Assembly (NCBI RefSeq): GCF_022539505.1
Contig: NC_061513.1
Span: 349,971,696-350,035,695, forward strand
Direction: 5' to 3'
Source of the DNA: Lolium rigidum
Taxonomy: Eukaryota; Streptophyta; Magnoliopsida; Poales; Poaceae
DNA length: 64,000 bases
Shown here: piece after piece, positions 23,440 to 35,494 of the stretch
Position numbering within the stretch: position 1 is the first letter of the stretch
Layout: every line of letters begins with the position of its first letter
Translations under genes and position numbers: made by a program
The notes under the pieces: model-generated
Told to the model about the DNA's origin: nothing
The model's database searches: none
The model's input: the letters and a program-made list of their open reading frames with translations, nothing else

Positions 23440-23865
23440 ATGGGCCGTGGCCACGGCCGTGCTGGAGCAGCAAGGCATGGACGGTCGCCATCGCCTGCGA
23501 CATCGTCGTCTTCCAAGGGGGAGTGGGAGTTCAAGTTCATCGTCGTCCTCAATGGCGACCCACGCGATATCCAGAGGCTGCCAGACAAGTTCGCCGAGTT
23601 TGTCGCCGACAACGAGCCGGCCGCGCTGCAGCTGCGGGAGGCTGGTTACGGCTTCTGCCGGTTGCTGGTGGACGTGCTCTTCGACGGGCGCGGCAAGATG
23701 TACCTCTACACCGGCTGGGAGAAGTTCGCGTCCTTCCACAACCTCCAAACCGGTTGCATCCTCACATTCTCCTACCAAGGCAACGAGGAGATGAGCGTGA
23801 AGGTGGTCGACGACACGTCCTGCCGCCAGCACTACCACATCGACGACGAAGAGGACATCGATTGA
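23440..23865 (+). CDS. Small B3-domain protein (REM-like)
   Basis: A single exon from ATG 23440 to TGA 23863-23865, 141 residues. After a basic Gly/Arg/Ser N terminus (residues 1-25) comes one B3-like DNA-binding domain (about 29-128). It contains FKFIVVLNGDPRDIQRLPDKFAEFV, then GYGFCRLLVDVLFDGRGKMYLYTGWEKFASFHNLQTG and CILTFSYQGNEEMSVKVVDD. The pattern of a hydrophobic strand, W..FA..H.L..G..L.F.Y and a final V.V.D strand is typical of grass REM-type B3 proteins. The C terminus is acidic (DDEEDID). B3 proteins act in the nucleus as DNA-binding regulators; no second domain is present. It lies between inverted repeats, so it may be a gene captured by a TIR transposon. Its 3' flank is duplicated twice downstream. 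Confidence 0.8.
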   Translation: MGRGHGRAGAARHGRSPSPATSSSSKGEWEFKFIVVLNGDPRDIQRLPDKFAEFVADNEPAALQLREAGYGFCRLLVDVLFDGRGKMYLYTGWEKFASFHNLQTGCILTFSYQGNEEMSVKVVDDTSCRQHYHIDDEEDID

Positions 23866-23916
23866 ACACGACGAGGTTCTTTCTTCGCAATGAAAATGGT
23901 CAGGATTGTATGTTCT

Positions 23917-24194
23917 CCCTGCATAGGACCAACATGGCTATCATTACCAGCTGAATTTTTTCACTTTGGGTGACTGAGAGTGCCTGAGAGTGTTCTTTTT
24001 TGGCAGCGAACATACGAAATCTGCGAGGCCAACTCTAGTTAGGTTTCCTCATTTTACAATTTTTAACTATGTATTAGTTTGTGTAAAGCATGTTCCAAAC
24101 TATGTATTAGTTTGTGTAAAACCATATTCCCAATTATGTATTAGTTTGTGTAATGTTCCTCCTCCCTATTGAAATGAAAATGCAAAAAAATAGT
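23917..24194 (+). repeat. 3' flank of B3 gene, repeated downstream
   Basis: TCCCTGCATAGGACCAACAT.. to ..ATGCAAAAAAATAG matches 31801-32080 and 33311-33590. It contains a three-copy ~37-bp minisatellite with core TATGTATTAGTTTGTGTAA (about 24066-24152). The block is cut at ATAGT (24190-24194) by Beta-2 and resumes at 30600. Confidence 0.85.
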
Positions 24195-25666
24195 TGATGT
24201 CTACGGGTGCTTCTATTCTTGTAGACAGTGTTGGGCCTCCAAGAGCAGAGGTTTGTAGAACAGCAGCAAGTTTCCCTTAAGTGGATCACCCAAGGTTTAT
24301 CGATCTCAGGGAGGAAGAGGTCAAAGATATCCCTCTCTAGCAACCCTGCAACCACAAAGCAAGAAGTCTCTTGTGTCCCCAACACACCTAATAGGTGCAC
24401 TAGTTCGGCGAAGAGATAGTGAAATACAAGTGGTATGAATAAGTATGAGCAAGTAGCAATGGCGCCGGTAAAAGTGCTTTGCTGCCCAGGACCGGCGTGT
24501 GGTTGATGGTGGTAATATTGCGGACGAGTACGGATGCGGTAGAACAAGTAAACAAGCAGCGATAGCAGTATTTAGAAACAAGGCCTAGGGATTATACTTT
24601 CACTAGTGGACACTCTCAACATTGATCACATAACAGAATAAATAGATAGATGCTAGACTCTACACTCTTTTGTTGGATGATGAACACCACTGTGTAGGAT
24701 TACACGAACCCTCAATGCCGGAGTTAACAAGCTCCACAATATTCGATATTCATGTTTAAATAACCTTAGAGTGCAAGATAGATCAACATAACCAAATAGA
24801 TCACATCAATACCATCATAGTAATAGTTAACTTCATAATCTACAAGAGATCACAATCATAAACTACGCCAAGTACTACATGATGCACACACTCGCCACCT
24901 TTACACCATGCAGGAGGAATAGAGTACTTTAATAACATCACTAGAGTAGCACATAGACGAATAGTGATACAAAACTCATATGAATCTCAATCATGTAAGG
25001 CAGCTCATGAGATCATTGTATTGAGGTGCATAGGAGAGAGATTAACCACATAGCTACCGGTACAGCCCCGAGCCTCGATGGAGAACTACTCCCTCCTCAT
25101 GGGAGACAGCAGTGGTGATGAAGATGGCGGTGGAGTCGATGGAGAAGCCTTCCGGGGGCACTTCCCTGTCCCGGCGGCGTGCCGGAACAGGGACTCCTGT
25201 CCCCCCAGATCTTGGGTTCGCGATGGCGGCGGCTCTGGAAGGTTTCTCGTACCGTGGCTTTTTCGTATCGAGGTTTTAGGTCGAGGGGCTTCTTATAGGC
25301 GAAGAGGCGGCGTCGGAGGGTCAACGAGGCGGTGTCACCACAGGGGGGCGCGGGCCACCCCCGGGCCGCGCCGGCCTACCATCTGGTGGGCCTGTGGCCC
25401 CCCTCTGGCCTCTCTCGGGTGTTCTGGATGCTTCCGGGGATTCTAAGATGCTGGGCGTTGATTTCGTCCGATTCCGAGAATATTTCCTTACTAGGATTTC
25501 TGAAACCAAAAACAGCAGAAAACAGCAACTGGCCCTTCGGCATCTCGTCAATAGGTTAGTTCCGGAAAACGCATAAATATGACATAAAGTATGCATAAAA
25601 CATGTAGATATCATCAATAATGTGGCATGGAACATAAGAAATTATCGATACGTCGGAGACGTATCA
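24195..25666 (-). repeat. Beta-2 3' LTR
   Basis: 1472 bp, TGATGTCTACGGG..ACGTCGGAGACGTATCA on the plus strand. It abuts the purine-tract motif at 25667. Confidence 0.9.
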
Positions 25667-28223
25667 GCATCCCCAAGCTTAGTTCCTACTCGTCCTCGAG
25701 TAGGTAAACGATAAAAGATAATTTCTGAAGTGACATGCCATCATAAACTTGATCATACTATTGTAAGCATATGTAATGAATGCAGCGATCAAAGCAATGG
25801 TAAATGACATGAGTAAACAAATGAATCATAAAGCAAAGACTTTTCATGAATAGTACTTTCAAGACAAGCATCAATAAGTCTTGCATAAGAGTTAACTCAT
25901 AAAGCAATAATTTCATAGTATAGGTATCGAAGCAACATAAAGGAAGATTAAGTTTCAGCGGTTGCTTTCAACTTGTAACATGTATATCTCATGGATATTG
26001 TCAACATAGAGTAATATAACAAGTGCAATATGCAAGTATGTAGGAATCAATGCACAGCTTCACACAAGTGTTTGCTTCTTGAGATGGAGAGAAATAGGTG
26101 AACTGACTCAACATAAAAGTAAAAGAATGGCCCTTCGCAGAGGGAAGCATCGATTGCTATATTTGTGCTAGAGCTTTGGTTTTGAAAACAAGAAACAATT
26201 TTGTCAACGGTAGTAATAAAGCATATGTGTTATGTAAATTATATCTTACAAGTTACAAGCCTCATGCATAGTATACTAATAGTGCCCGCACCTTGTCCTA
26301 ATTAGCTTGGATTACCGGAATTATCATCGCAATGCACATGTTTTAACCAAGTGCACAAAGGGGTACCTCTATGCCACCTGTACAAAGGTCTAAGGAGAAA
26401 GCTCGCATCGGATTTCTCGCTATTGATTATTCTCAACTTAGACATCCATACCGGGACAACATAGACAACAGATAATGGACTCCTCTTTTATGCATAAGCA
26501 TGTAGCAATAATTAATTTTCTCATATGAGATTGAGGATATTTGTCCAAAACTGAAACTTCCACCATGGATCATGGCTTTAGTTAGCGGCCCAATGTTCTT
26601 CTCTAACATTATGCAATGCTCTAACCATTTTAGTGGCAAATCTTCCTTACTTCAGACAAGACGAACATGCATAGCAACTCACATGATATTCAACAAAGAA
26701 TAGTTGATGGCGTCCCCAGGAACATGGTTATCGCACAACAAGCAACTTAATAAGAGATAAAGTGCATAAGTACATATTCAATACCACAATAGTTTTTAGG
26801 CTATTTGTCCCATGAGCTATATATTGCAAAGGTAAAGGATAGAAATTTTAAAGGTAGCACTCAAGCAATTTACTTTGGAATGGCGGAGAAATACCATGTA
26901 GTAGGTAGGTATGGTGGACACAAATGGCATAGTGGTTGGCTCAAGTATTTTGGATGCATGAGAAGTATTCCCTCTCGATACAAGGTTTAGACTAGCAAGG
27001 TTATTTGCAACAAACACAAGGATGAACCGGTGCAGCAAAACTCACATAAAAAACATATTGTAAACATTATAAGACTCTACACCGTCTTCCTTGTTGTTCA
27101 AACTCAATACTAGAAATTATCTAGACCTTAGAGAGACCAAATATGCAAACCAAATTTTAACATGCTCTATGTATTTCTTCATTAATAGGTGCAAAGTATA
27201 TGATGCAAGAGCTTAAACATGAGCACAACGATTGCCAAGTATCACATTATCCAGAACATTTTACCAATTACTACATGTAGCATTTTCCGTTTCCAACCAT
27301 ATAACAATTAACGAAGCAGTTTCAACCTTCGCCATGAAAATTAAAAGCTAAGAACACATGTGTTCATATGAACCAGCGGAGCGTGTCTCTCTCCCACACA
27401 AGCATTTATTTAAACAAAAACAAAAATAAAAACAAACAGACGCTCCAAGTAAAGTGCATAAGATGTGGCCGAATAAAAATATAGTTTCAAGAGAAGGAAC
27501 CTGATAATTTGTCGATGAAGAAGGGGATGCCTTGGGCATCCCCAAGCTTAGATGCTTGAGTCTTCTTGAAATATGCAGGGATGAACCACCGGGGCATCCC
27601 CAAGCTTAGAGCTTTCACTCTCCTTGATCATAGTATATCATCCTCCTCTCTTGACCCTTGAAAACTTCCTTCACACCAAACTTGAAACAAACTCATTAGA
27701 AGGTTAGTGCATAATCAAAAACTCACATGTTCAGAGGTGACACAATCATTCTTAACACTTCTGGACATTGCTCAAAGCTACTGGAAGTCAATGGAACAAA
27801 GAAATCCATCCCACATAGCAAAAGAAGCAATGCGAAATAAAAGGCAGAATCTGTCAAAACAGAACAGTCCGTAAAAACGAATTTTATTGAGGCACCAGAC
27901 TTGCTCAAATGAAAATGCTCAAATTGAATGAAAGTTGCGTACATATCTGAGGATCACTCACGTAAATTGGCATAATTTTCTGAGTTACCTACAGAGAATT
28001 TTGCCCAGATTCGTGACAGCAAGAAATCTGTTTCTGCGCAGTAATCCAAATCTAGTATGAACCTTACTATCAAAGACTTTACTTGGCGCAACAATGCAAC
28101 AAAACTAAGATAAGGAGAGGTTGCTACAGTAGTAACAACTTCCAAGACACAAATATAAAACAAAATTACTGTAGCAAAATAAACACATGGGTTATCTCCC
28201 AAGAAGTTCTTTCTTTATAGCCA
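25667..28223 (-). mobile_element. Beta-2 non-coding interior
   Basis: 2.5 kb of AT-rich sequence without a credible ORF. It contains two extra copies of the purine-tract motif GGCATCCCCAAGCTTAG (27534-27550 and 27593-27609). It is collinear with 8969-10580 and, with one replaced segment, with 52745-55220. Confidence 0.75.
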
Positions 28224-28970
28224 TTAAGATGGGCTCAGCAGTTTTAATGATGCACTCGCAAGAAATAGTATTTGAAGCAAAAAGAGAACATCAAGAGGCA
28301 AATTCAAAATACATTTAAGTCTAACCCACTTCCTATGCAAAGGAATCTTGTAAATAAACAAGTTCATGAAGAGCAAAGTGACAAGCATAGGAAGATAGAA
28401 CAAGTATAGCTTCAAAAATTTCAGCACATAGAGAGGCATTTTAATAACATGAAAATTTCTACAACCATATTTTCCTCTCTCATAATAACTTTCAGTAGCA
28501 TCATGAGCAAACTCAACAATATAACTATCACATAAAGCATTCTTATCATGAGTCTCATGCATAAAATTATTACTCTCCACATAAGCATAATCAATTTTAT
28601 TAGTTGTAGTGGGAGCAAATTCAACAAAGTAGCTATCATTATTATTCTCATCATCAAATATAGGAGGCATATTGTAATCATAATCAAATTTATCCTCCAT
28701 AACAGGTGGCACCAAAAGACTACTATCATTATAATCATCATAAATAGGAGGCAAAGTATCATCAAAGTAAATTTTCTCCTTAATGCTTGGGGGACTAAAA
28801 ATGTCATGCTCATCAAAACCAGCTTCCCCAAGCTTAGAATTTTCCAAATCATTAGCAACAATGGTGTTCAATGTATTCATGCTAATATGTTCCATGGGTT
28901 TTTTAATTTTCGGATCAAACCATCCATGTCTTAAATCAGGAAATAGAATAAGAAGCTCATTGTTGTCCAT
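28224..28970 (-). CDS. Beta-family ORF, intact copy (unknown function)
   Basis: 248 codons in the sense direction of Beta-2, starting about 160 bp inside the 5' LTR where gag would normally be. The N-terminal two-thirds is acidic and rich in Asp, Asn, Tyr and Phe, with repeated DD/PP(I/V) motifs and the phrase FVEFAPTT. The C-terminal third has hydrophobic stretches around residues 180-205 (MPLYVLKFLKLYLFYLPMLV) and again near the end, resembling membrane segments. No nucleic-acid-binding zinc knuckle is present. A 75-codon partial copy is at 1-225 and a frameshifted copy at 55221-55980. I do not recognise the family; an env-like relic is possible but unproven. Confidence 0.55.
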   Translation of the reverse strand: MDNNELLILFPDLRHGWFDPKIKKPMEHISMNTLNTIVANDLENSKLGEAGFDEHDIFSPPSIKEKIYFDDTLPPIYDDYNDSSLLVPPVMEDKFDYDYNMPPIFDDENNNDSYFVEFAPTTTNKIDYAYVESNNFMHETHDKNALCDSYIVEFAHDATESYYERGKYGCRNFHVIKMPLYVLKFLKLYLFYLPMLVTLLFMNLFIYKIPLHRKWVRLKCILNLPLDVLFLLQILFLASASLKLLSPS

Positions 28971-29133
28971 TATGCCAAACTAGTGTAAACAAGAAACAAA
29001 AAGATGCAATTGCAGGATCTAAAGGAAATAGCTTCGAGCATAAACACAATGGCGCCAGAAAAGTGCGTCACACTGGAACCGGAGTATGAGTGCCTTTTAC
29101 CTTTCCTCCCGGCAACGGCGCCGGAAAAGTGCT

Positions 29134-30599
29134 TGATGTCTACGGGTGCTTCTATTCTTGTAGACGAGTGTTGGGCCTCCAAGAGCAGAGGTTTGTAGAA
29201 CAGCAGCAAGTTTCCCTTAAGTGGATCACCCAAGGTTTATCGATCTCAGGGAGGAAGAGGTCAAAGATATCCCTCTCTAGCAATCCTGCAACCACAAAGC
29301 AAGAAGTCTCTTGTGTCCCCAACACACCTAATAGGTGCACTAGTTCGGCGAAGAGATAGTGAAATACAAGTGGTATGAATAAGTATGAGCAGTAGCAATG
29401 GCGCCAGAAAAGTGCTTTGCTGCCCAGGACTGACGTGTGGTTGATGGTGGTAATATTGCGGACAGTACAGATGCAGTAAAACAGTAAACAAGCAGCGATA
29501 GCAGTATTTAGAAACAAGGCCTAGGGATTATACTTTCACTAGTGGACACTCTCAACATTGATCACATAACAGAATAAATAGATAGATGCTAGACTCTACA
29601 CTCTCTTGTTGGATGATGAACACCACTTGTAGGATTACACGAACCCTCAATGCCGGAGTTAACAAGCTCCACAATATTCGATATTCATGTTTAAATAACC
29701 TTAGAGTGCAAGATAGATCAACATAACCAAATAGATCACATCAATACCATCATAGTAATAGTTAACTTCATAATCTACAAGAGATCACAATCATAAACTA
29801 CGCCAAGTACTACATGATGCACACACTGCCACCTTTACACCATGCAGGAGGAATAGATTACTTTAATAACATCACTAGAGTAGCACATAGACGAATAGTG
29901 ATACAAAACTCATATGAATCTCAATTATGTAAGGCAGCTCATGAGATCATTGTATTGAGGTGCATAGGAGAGAGATTAACCACATAGCTACCGGTACAGC
30001 CCCGAGCCTCGATGGAGAACTACTCCCTCCTCATGGGAGACAGCAGCGGTGATGAAGATGGCGGTGGAGTCGATGGAGAAGCCTTCCGGGGGCACTTCCC
30101 CGTCCCGGCGGCGCGCTGGAACAGAGACTCCTGTCCCCCAGATCTTGGCTTCGCGATGGCGGCGGCTCTGGAAGGTTTCTCGTACCGTGGCTTTTTTGTA
30201 TCGAGGTTTTAGGTCGAGGGGCTTCTTATAGGCGAAGAGGCGGCGTCGGAGGGTCAACGAGGCGGTGTCACCACAGGGGGGCGTGGGCCACCCCTGGGCC
30301 GCGCCGGCCTACCATCTGGTGGGCCTGTGGCCCCCCTCTGGCCTCTCTCGGGTGTTCTGGATGCTTCCGGGGATTCTAAGATGCTGGGCGTTGATTTCGT
30401 CCGATTCCGAGAATATTTCCTTACTAGGATTTCTGAAACCAAAAATAGCAGAAAACAGCAACTGGCCCTTCGGCATCTCGTCAATAGGTTAGTTCCGGAA
30501 AACACATAAATATGACATAAAGTATGCATAAAACATGTAGATATCATCAATAATGTGGCATGGAACATAAGAAATTATCGATACGTCGGAGACGTATCA
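29134..30599 (-). repeat. Beta-2 5' LTR
   Basis: 1466 bp, partner of 24195-25666. On the minus strand it begins TGATACGTCTCCGACGTATC. A TATA-like complement (TATAAGAAG) occurs near 30224-30232. Confidence 0.9.
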
Positions 30600-32076
30600 A
30601 TAGTTTAATGTAAAAACAAGTTTGGGGGTCGCGTTTGGCAGACGCGGCTGGGGAGCGACGTCCCCTAAACGTGGCAGGAAAAAAAAGTCCCTCAAACGCT
30701 CGATCCGGTGAAGTTTAGGGGCTCTTTGGGAGACGCGGCTAGAGATGCTCTAACCAGCCCGACAGAAAGTATCACGTGCAACCATCAGAAGGCGGTTGCA
30801 CCCAGAAACCATTCCTGCTGATCCTTCGGGGAAAGGAAGCGGAATGGTTGAATCAAGTGGACAACCATATGAATAACCTATATAAAAATTAGTGAAATCC
30901 TTTCTGTTAAAAATAACATTATTTCAACATTTCCATATCGACAAACATAGAGCTGAAACACCAATGCGAATTCTAGCTTCAGTTTTCTTATCAATACCAT
31001 TCAGCCAATTGCCGAACATATTCGTTATATTTGTTGATGGTGGAATATCAAAAGTAGCATAAACAACTCTCCACACTAATCTAGCAAAAGGGCATGAGAT
31101 AAAAAAGATGACTCATTGTCTCCTCCGAGTCATAGAAACAACATTCCTTCCTCCCATTCCAATTTCTTTTTGCTAAATTGTCACATGCAAGTAAAACCCT
31201 TTTACTAAGGAACCACATGAACACTTTGATCTTCGGTTGGATTTTAAATTTCCAGAGATACTTTTTTAAGAACCTTGTGTGACCATCCGTCAAATCAGTA
31301 TATATATACTTGACAGTAAAAACATCTGAAGTCGTAAGTTTTCATAGAAACTATGTAGTTAATTATTCAACGATACTTCCATCAGGTGCCTACACAAGTG
31401 ACCTAGGAGTTCCACTTGTTTCACGTCAATTGTTGGGTGAAACCAATGTTTATAGGGACTAATGACAGAACATGTGCAACTGAAACATGCTTCCGTTGAG
31501 CAATGTTGTATAGTGTAGGGTATTCTTGAGCCAATGGTGTTTGTTCTAGCCAAGTATCTTCCATAAAACGTACACCAGAACCATCACCTAAATTAAAAAA
31601 AAACCTCAGCTGGAGAACTCATCTTTAACATTCATCAAACATTTCCAGAAAGGCGAGGCAGTAGGTTTACATTGAACATGAGAAAGTGTTTTTTTGGAAA
31701 AAGATATTTATTATGTAGTAGCTCTTGCCACACATCCTCTTCGTTTTAGTAGATTACATAACCATTTGTTGAGTAAACACCTATTTTTAATGTCGAGTAC
31801 TTCCCTGCATAGGACCAACATGGCTATCATTACCTGCTGGATTTTTTTCAATTTGGGTGATTGAGAGTGCCTGAGAGTGTTCTTTTTTGTCAGCGAACAT
31901 ACGAAATCTATGAGACCAACTCTACTTAGGTTTCCTCATTTTGCAATTTTTAACTATGTATTAGTTTGTGTAAACCATGTTCCAAACTATGTATTAGTTT
32001 GTGTAAAACCATGTTCCCAATTATGTATTAGTTTGTGTAATGTTCCTCCTTCCTATTGAAATGAAAATGCAAAAAA
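30600..32076. repeat. Tandem cassette, copy 1
   Basis: First of three head-to-tail units that begin ATAGTTTAATGTAAAAACAAG. Each unit has a terminal-inverted-repeat segment (to about 30752), a LINE pol fragment on the minus strand, then the B3-gene 3' flank. The LINE frame is broken here (zf-RVT part at 31081-31293; upstream RT part at 31359-31553). Confidence 0.85.
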
Positions 32077-33586
32077 ATAGTTTAATGTAAAAACAAGTAT
32101 GGGGGCCGCGTTTGATGGACGCGGCTGGGGAGCGACGTCCCCCAAACGTGGCAGGAAAAAAAAGTGTCCCCCAAACGCTCGATCCGGTGAAGTTTAGGGG
32201 ACGCTTTGGAAGACGTGGCTAGAGATGCTCTAACCATCATGTAATCTACTAATAGGTCGCCAGGTAGCCCGATAGAAAGTATCACGTGCAACCATCAGAA
32301 GGCGGTTGCACCCAGAAACCATTCCCACTGATCCTCCGGGGAAAGGAAGCGCAATGGTTGAATCAAGTGGACAACCATATGAATAACCTATATAAAAATT
32401 AGTGAAATCCTTTCTGTTAAAAACAACATTATTTCTACATTTCCATGTCGACAAACATAGAGCTGAAACACCAATGCGAATTCTAGCTTCAGTTTTCTTA
32501 TCAATACCATTCAGCCAATTGCCGAACATATTCGTTATATTTGTTGATGGTGGAATATCAAAAGTAGCATAAACAACTCTCCACACTAATCTAGCAAAAG
32601 GGCATGAGATAAAAAGATGACTCATTGTCTCCTCCGAGTCATAGAAACAACATTCCTTCCTCCCATTCCAATTTCTTTTTGCTAAATTGTCACATGCAAG
32701 TAAAACCTTTTTACTAAGGAACCACATGAACACTTTGATCTTTGGTTGGATTTTTAATTTCCAGAGATAATTTTTTAATCTTGTGTGACCATCCGTCAAA
32801 TCAGTATACATATACTTGACAGTAAAAACATCTGAAGTCGTAAGTTTTCATAGAAACTATGTAGTTAATTATTCAACGATACTTTCATCAGGCGCCTATA
32901 CAAGTGACCTAGGAGTTCCACTTGTTTCACGTCAATTGTTGGGTGAAACCAATGTTTATAGGGACTAATGACAGAACGTGTTCAACTGAAACATGCTTCT
33001 GTTGAGCAATGTTGTATAGTGTAGGGTATTCTTGAGCCAATGGTGTTAGTTCTAGCCAAGTATCTTCCATAAAACGTAGACCAGAACCATCACCTAAATT
33101 TAAAAAAAAAAACCTCAGCTGGAGAACTCATCTTTAACATTCATCAAACACTTCCAGAATGGCGAGGGAGTAGGTTTACATTGAACACGAGAAAGTGTTT
33201 TTTGGAAAAAGATATTTATTATGTAGCAGCTCTTGCCACACATGCTTTTCGTTTTAGTAGATTATATAACCATTTGTTGAGTAAACACCTATTTTTAATC
33301 TCGAGTACCTCCCAGCATAGGACCAACATGGCTATCATTACCAGCTGGATTTTTTCAATTTGGGTGATTGAGAGTGCCTGAGAGTGTTCTTTTTTGGCAG
33401 CGAACATACGAAATCTGCGAGACCAACTTTAGTTAGGTTTCCTCATTTTGTAATTTTTAACTATGTATTAGTTTGTGTAAACCATGTTCCAAACTATGTA
33501 TTAGTTTGTGTAAAACCATGTTCCCAATTATGTATTAGTTTGTGTAATGTTCCTCCTCCCTATTGAAATGAAAATGCAAAAAAAAA
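32077..33586. repeat. Tandem cassette, copy 2
   Basis: 1510 bp, starting with the same ATAGTTTAATG. It carries the best-preserved LINE frame of the three. It is highly similar to copies 1 and 3, with only scattered substitutions and A-run length changes. Confidence 0.85.
32230..32811 (-). pseudogene. LINE (non-LTR retrotransposon) pol C-terminal fragment with zf-RVT domain
   Basis: About 193 codons. Residues near 14-75 (LWKLKIQPKIKVFMWFLSKK, then C..L..RN....ECCFYDSEETMSHLFISCPFARLVW) form the zinc-binding reverse-transcriptase C-terminal domain (zf-RVT) of plant LINEs, with the C-C...H-C pattern. Upstream on the minus strand, decayed RT-linked sequence (GDGSGLRFMEDTWL, PLSQKYPTLYN) can be read in copies 2 and 3. 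It lacks the endonuclease and RT catalytic core and cannot move itself. Confidence 0.7.
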
Positions 33587-34820
33587 ATAGTTTAATGTAA
33601 AAACAAGTTTGGGGGCCGCGTTTGACGGACGCGGCTGATGAGCGACGTCCTCCAAACGTGGCAGGAAAAAAAAGCGTCCCCCAAACGCTCGATCCGGTGA
33701 AGTTTAGGGGACGCTTTGGAAGACGCGGCGAGAGATTCTCTAATCATCATGTAATCTACTAATAGGTTGCCAGGTAGCCCGACAGAAAGTATCACGTGCA
33801 ACCATCAGAAGGCGGTTGCACCCAGAAACCATTCCCACTGATCCTCCGGGGAAAGGAAGCGCAATAGTTGAATCAAATGGACAACCATATGAATAACCTA
33901 TATAAAAATTAGTGACATCCTTTCTGTTAAAAACAATATTATTTCAACATTTCCATATCGACAAACATAGAGCTGAAACACCAATACGAATTCTAGCTTC
34001 AGTTTTCTTACCAATACCATTCAGCCAATTGCCGAATATATTCGTTATATTTGTTGATGGTGGAATATCAAAAGTAGCATAAACAACTCTCCACACTAAT
34101 CTAGCAAAAGGGCATGAGATAAAAAGATGACTCATTGTCTCCTTCGAGTCACAGAAACAACATTCCTTCCTCCCATTCCAATTTCTTTTTGCTAAATTGT
34201 CACATGCAAGTAAAACCTTTTTACTAAGGAACCACATTAACACTTTGATCTTCGGTTGGATTTTTAATTTCCAGAGATACTTTTTAAGAACCTTGTGTGA
34301 CCATCCGTCAAATCAGTATACATAGACTTGACAGTAAAAACACCAAGTCGTAAGTTTTCATAGAAAACTATGTAGTTAATTATTCAACGATACTCCCATC
34401 AGGCGCCTACAGAAGTGACCTTGGAGTTCCACTTGTTTCACGTCAATTGTTGGGTGAAACCAATGCTTATAGGGACTAATGACAGAACATGTGCAACTGA
34501 AACATGCTTCCTGTTGAGCAATGTTGTATAGTGTAGGGTATTTTTGAGACAATGGTGTTAGTTCTAGCCAAGTATCTTCCATAAAACGTAGACCAGAACC
34601 ATCACCTAAATTTAAAAAAAAGCCTCAGCTGGAGAACTCATCTTTAACATTCATCAAACATTTTCAGAAAGGCGAGGCAGTAGGTTTACATTGAACATGA
34701 GAAAGTGTTTTTTGGAAAAAAATATTTATTATGTAGCAGCTCTTGCCACACATCCTCTTCATTTTAGTAGATTATATAACCATTTGTTGAGTAAACACCT
34801 ATTTTTAATGTCGAGTACCT
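33587..34820. repeat. Tandem cassette, copy 3 (truncated)
   Basis: Same start as the other units. It holds the LINE fragment (zf-RVT at 33944-34243, minus; RT-linked segment at 34376-34620) but ends at CGAGTACCTCC, where copies 1 and 2 continue into the B3-gene flank. A C-rich run follows. Confidence 0.8.
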
Positions 34821-35484
34821 CCTCCCCCCCCCCCCCCACCCCCACCCCCCATCCTTTGGTCTACAAATCACATTCCATTTAGTTAACCCGTATTTACGTT
34901 TGTAATGTTCACTTTGCAAAGAAAAAATTGAGATCAATAAAAATCAAGACGTTTTCTTTCCCCTTTGGGTATTTGCAAAAAAATACATCATAAATATCGG
35001 TAGGCTAGTGAGAATATAGTTGATAAGGACCAGCCGGTCTCCATATGATAACAGCTGCCAAGTTTTTCTTCAAACCGTCTTTCAACTAGGTACCATTCAG
35101 AGATTTGGAGTTTTCTATAGTGGATAGGTACGCCCAAATAACGAAAAGGGAAGAGATAAATAATTATTATTGTAAACGAAAGGATTAAGAATGTTTGTTG
35201 GGGACTGAAGTTACTTTCTCCAAGACAGTGGCTACTGACGAATCACGATTACTTTGCTGGTGCTACTCAATTGACAAGTAATACTCCCAGCTGGATACCG
35301 TTTCTGAGGCCTTCTACGTTACTCCTGTTGATTGATTGAGTTGAAGAATAAAATCTTAAGCTCCATAAAAGGGGAAAAGAGAGGTTCATCTAGTCTGGAA
35401 CTGGGAGTCGCCACTCGCCAGCCGGACCATTTTATTCACCATGAAGCTATGTCAGGGATCCCCGTCCGAGAGCAGATACGATAT
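34821..35484. other. Intergenic with C-run
   Basis: Begins with a C-run broken by A (34824-34851). The rest is single-copy in this window and shows no gene. Confidence 0.4.
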
Positions 35485-35494
35485 GCATCAAAGG

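Larger units (their letters stand above)
24195..30599 (-). mobile_element. Beta-2: complete non-autonomous LTR element
   Basis: 6405 bp with LTRs 24195-25666 and 29134-30599, target duplication ATAGT at 24190-24194 and 30600-30604. The empty site is preserved in the tandem copies at 32077 and 33587. Orientation is minus: the tRNA-Asp-type primer site GGCGCCGTTGCCGGG (complement of about 29108-29122) abuts the right LTR, and the purine tract CTAAGCTTGGGGATGC abuts the left LTR. The 3.47-kb interior has one ORF and no gag-pol motif, so it must be moved by another element's proteins. The LTRs are very similar, suggesting a recent insertion. Confidence 0.92.

Noticed and set aside
28224..28970. 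Envelope protein of the Beta element
   Set aside because: Hydrophobic C-terminal segments alone do not show an envelope; no signal peptide or cleavage site is seen, and the ORF is at the gag position.
34824..34851. Poly-C run as a regulatory tract
   Set aside because: A simple low-complexity run at a repeat edge; possibly a sequencing or assembly artefact.
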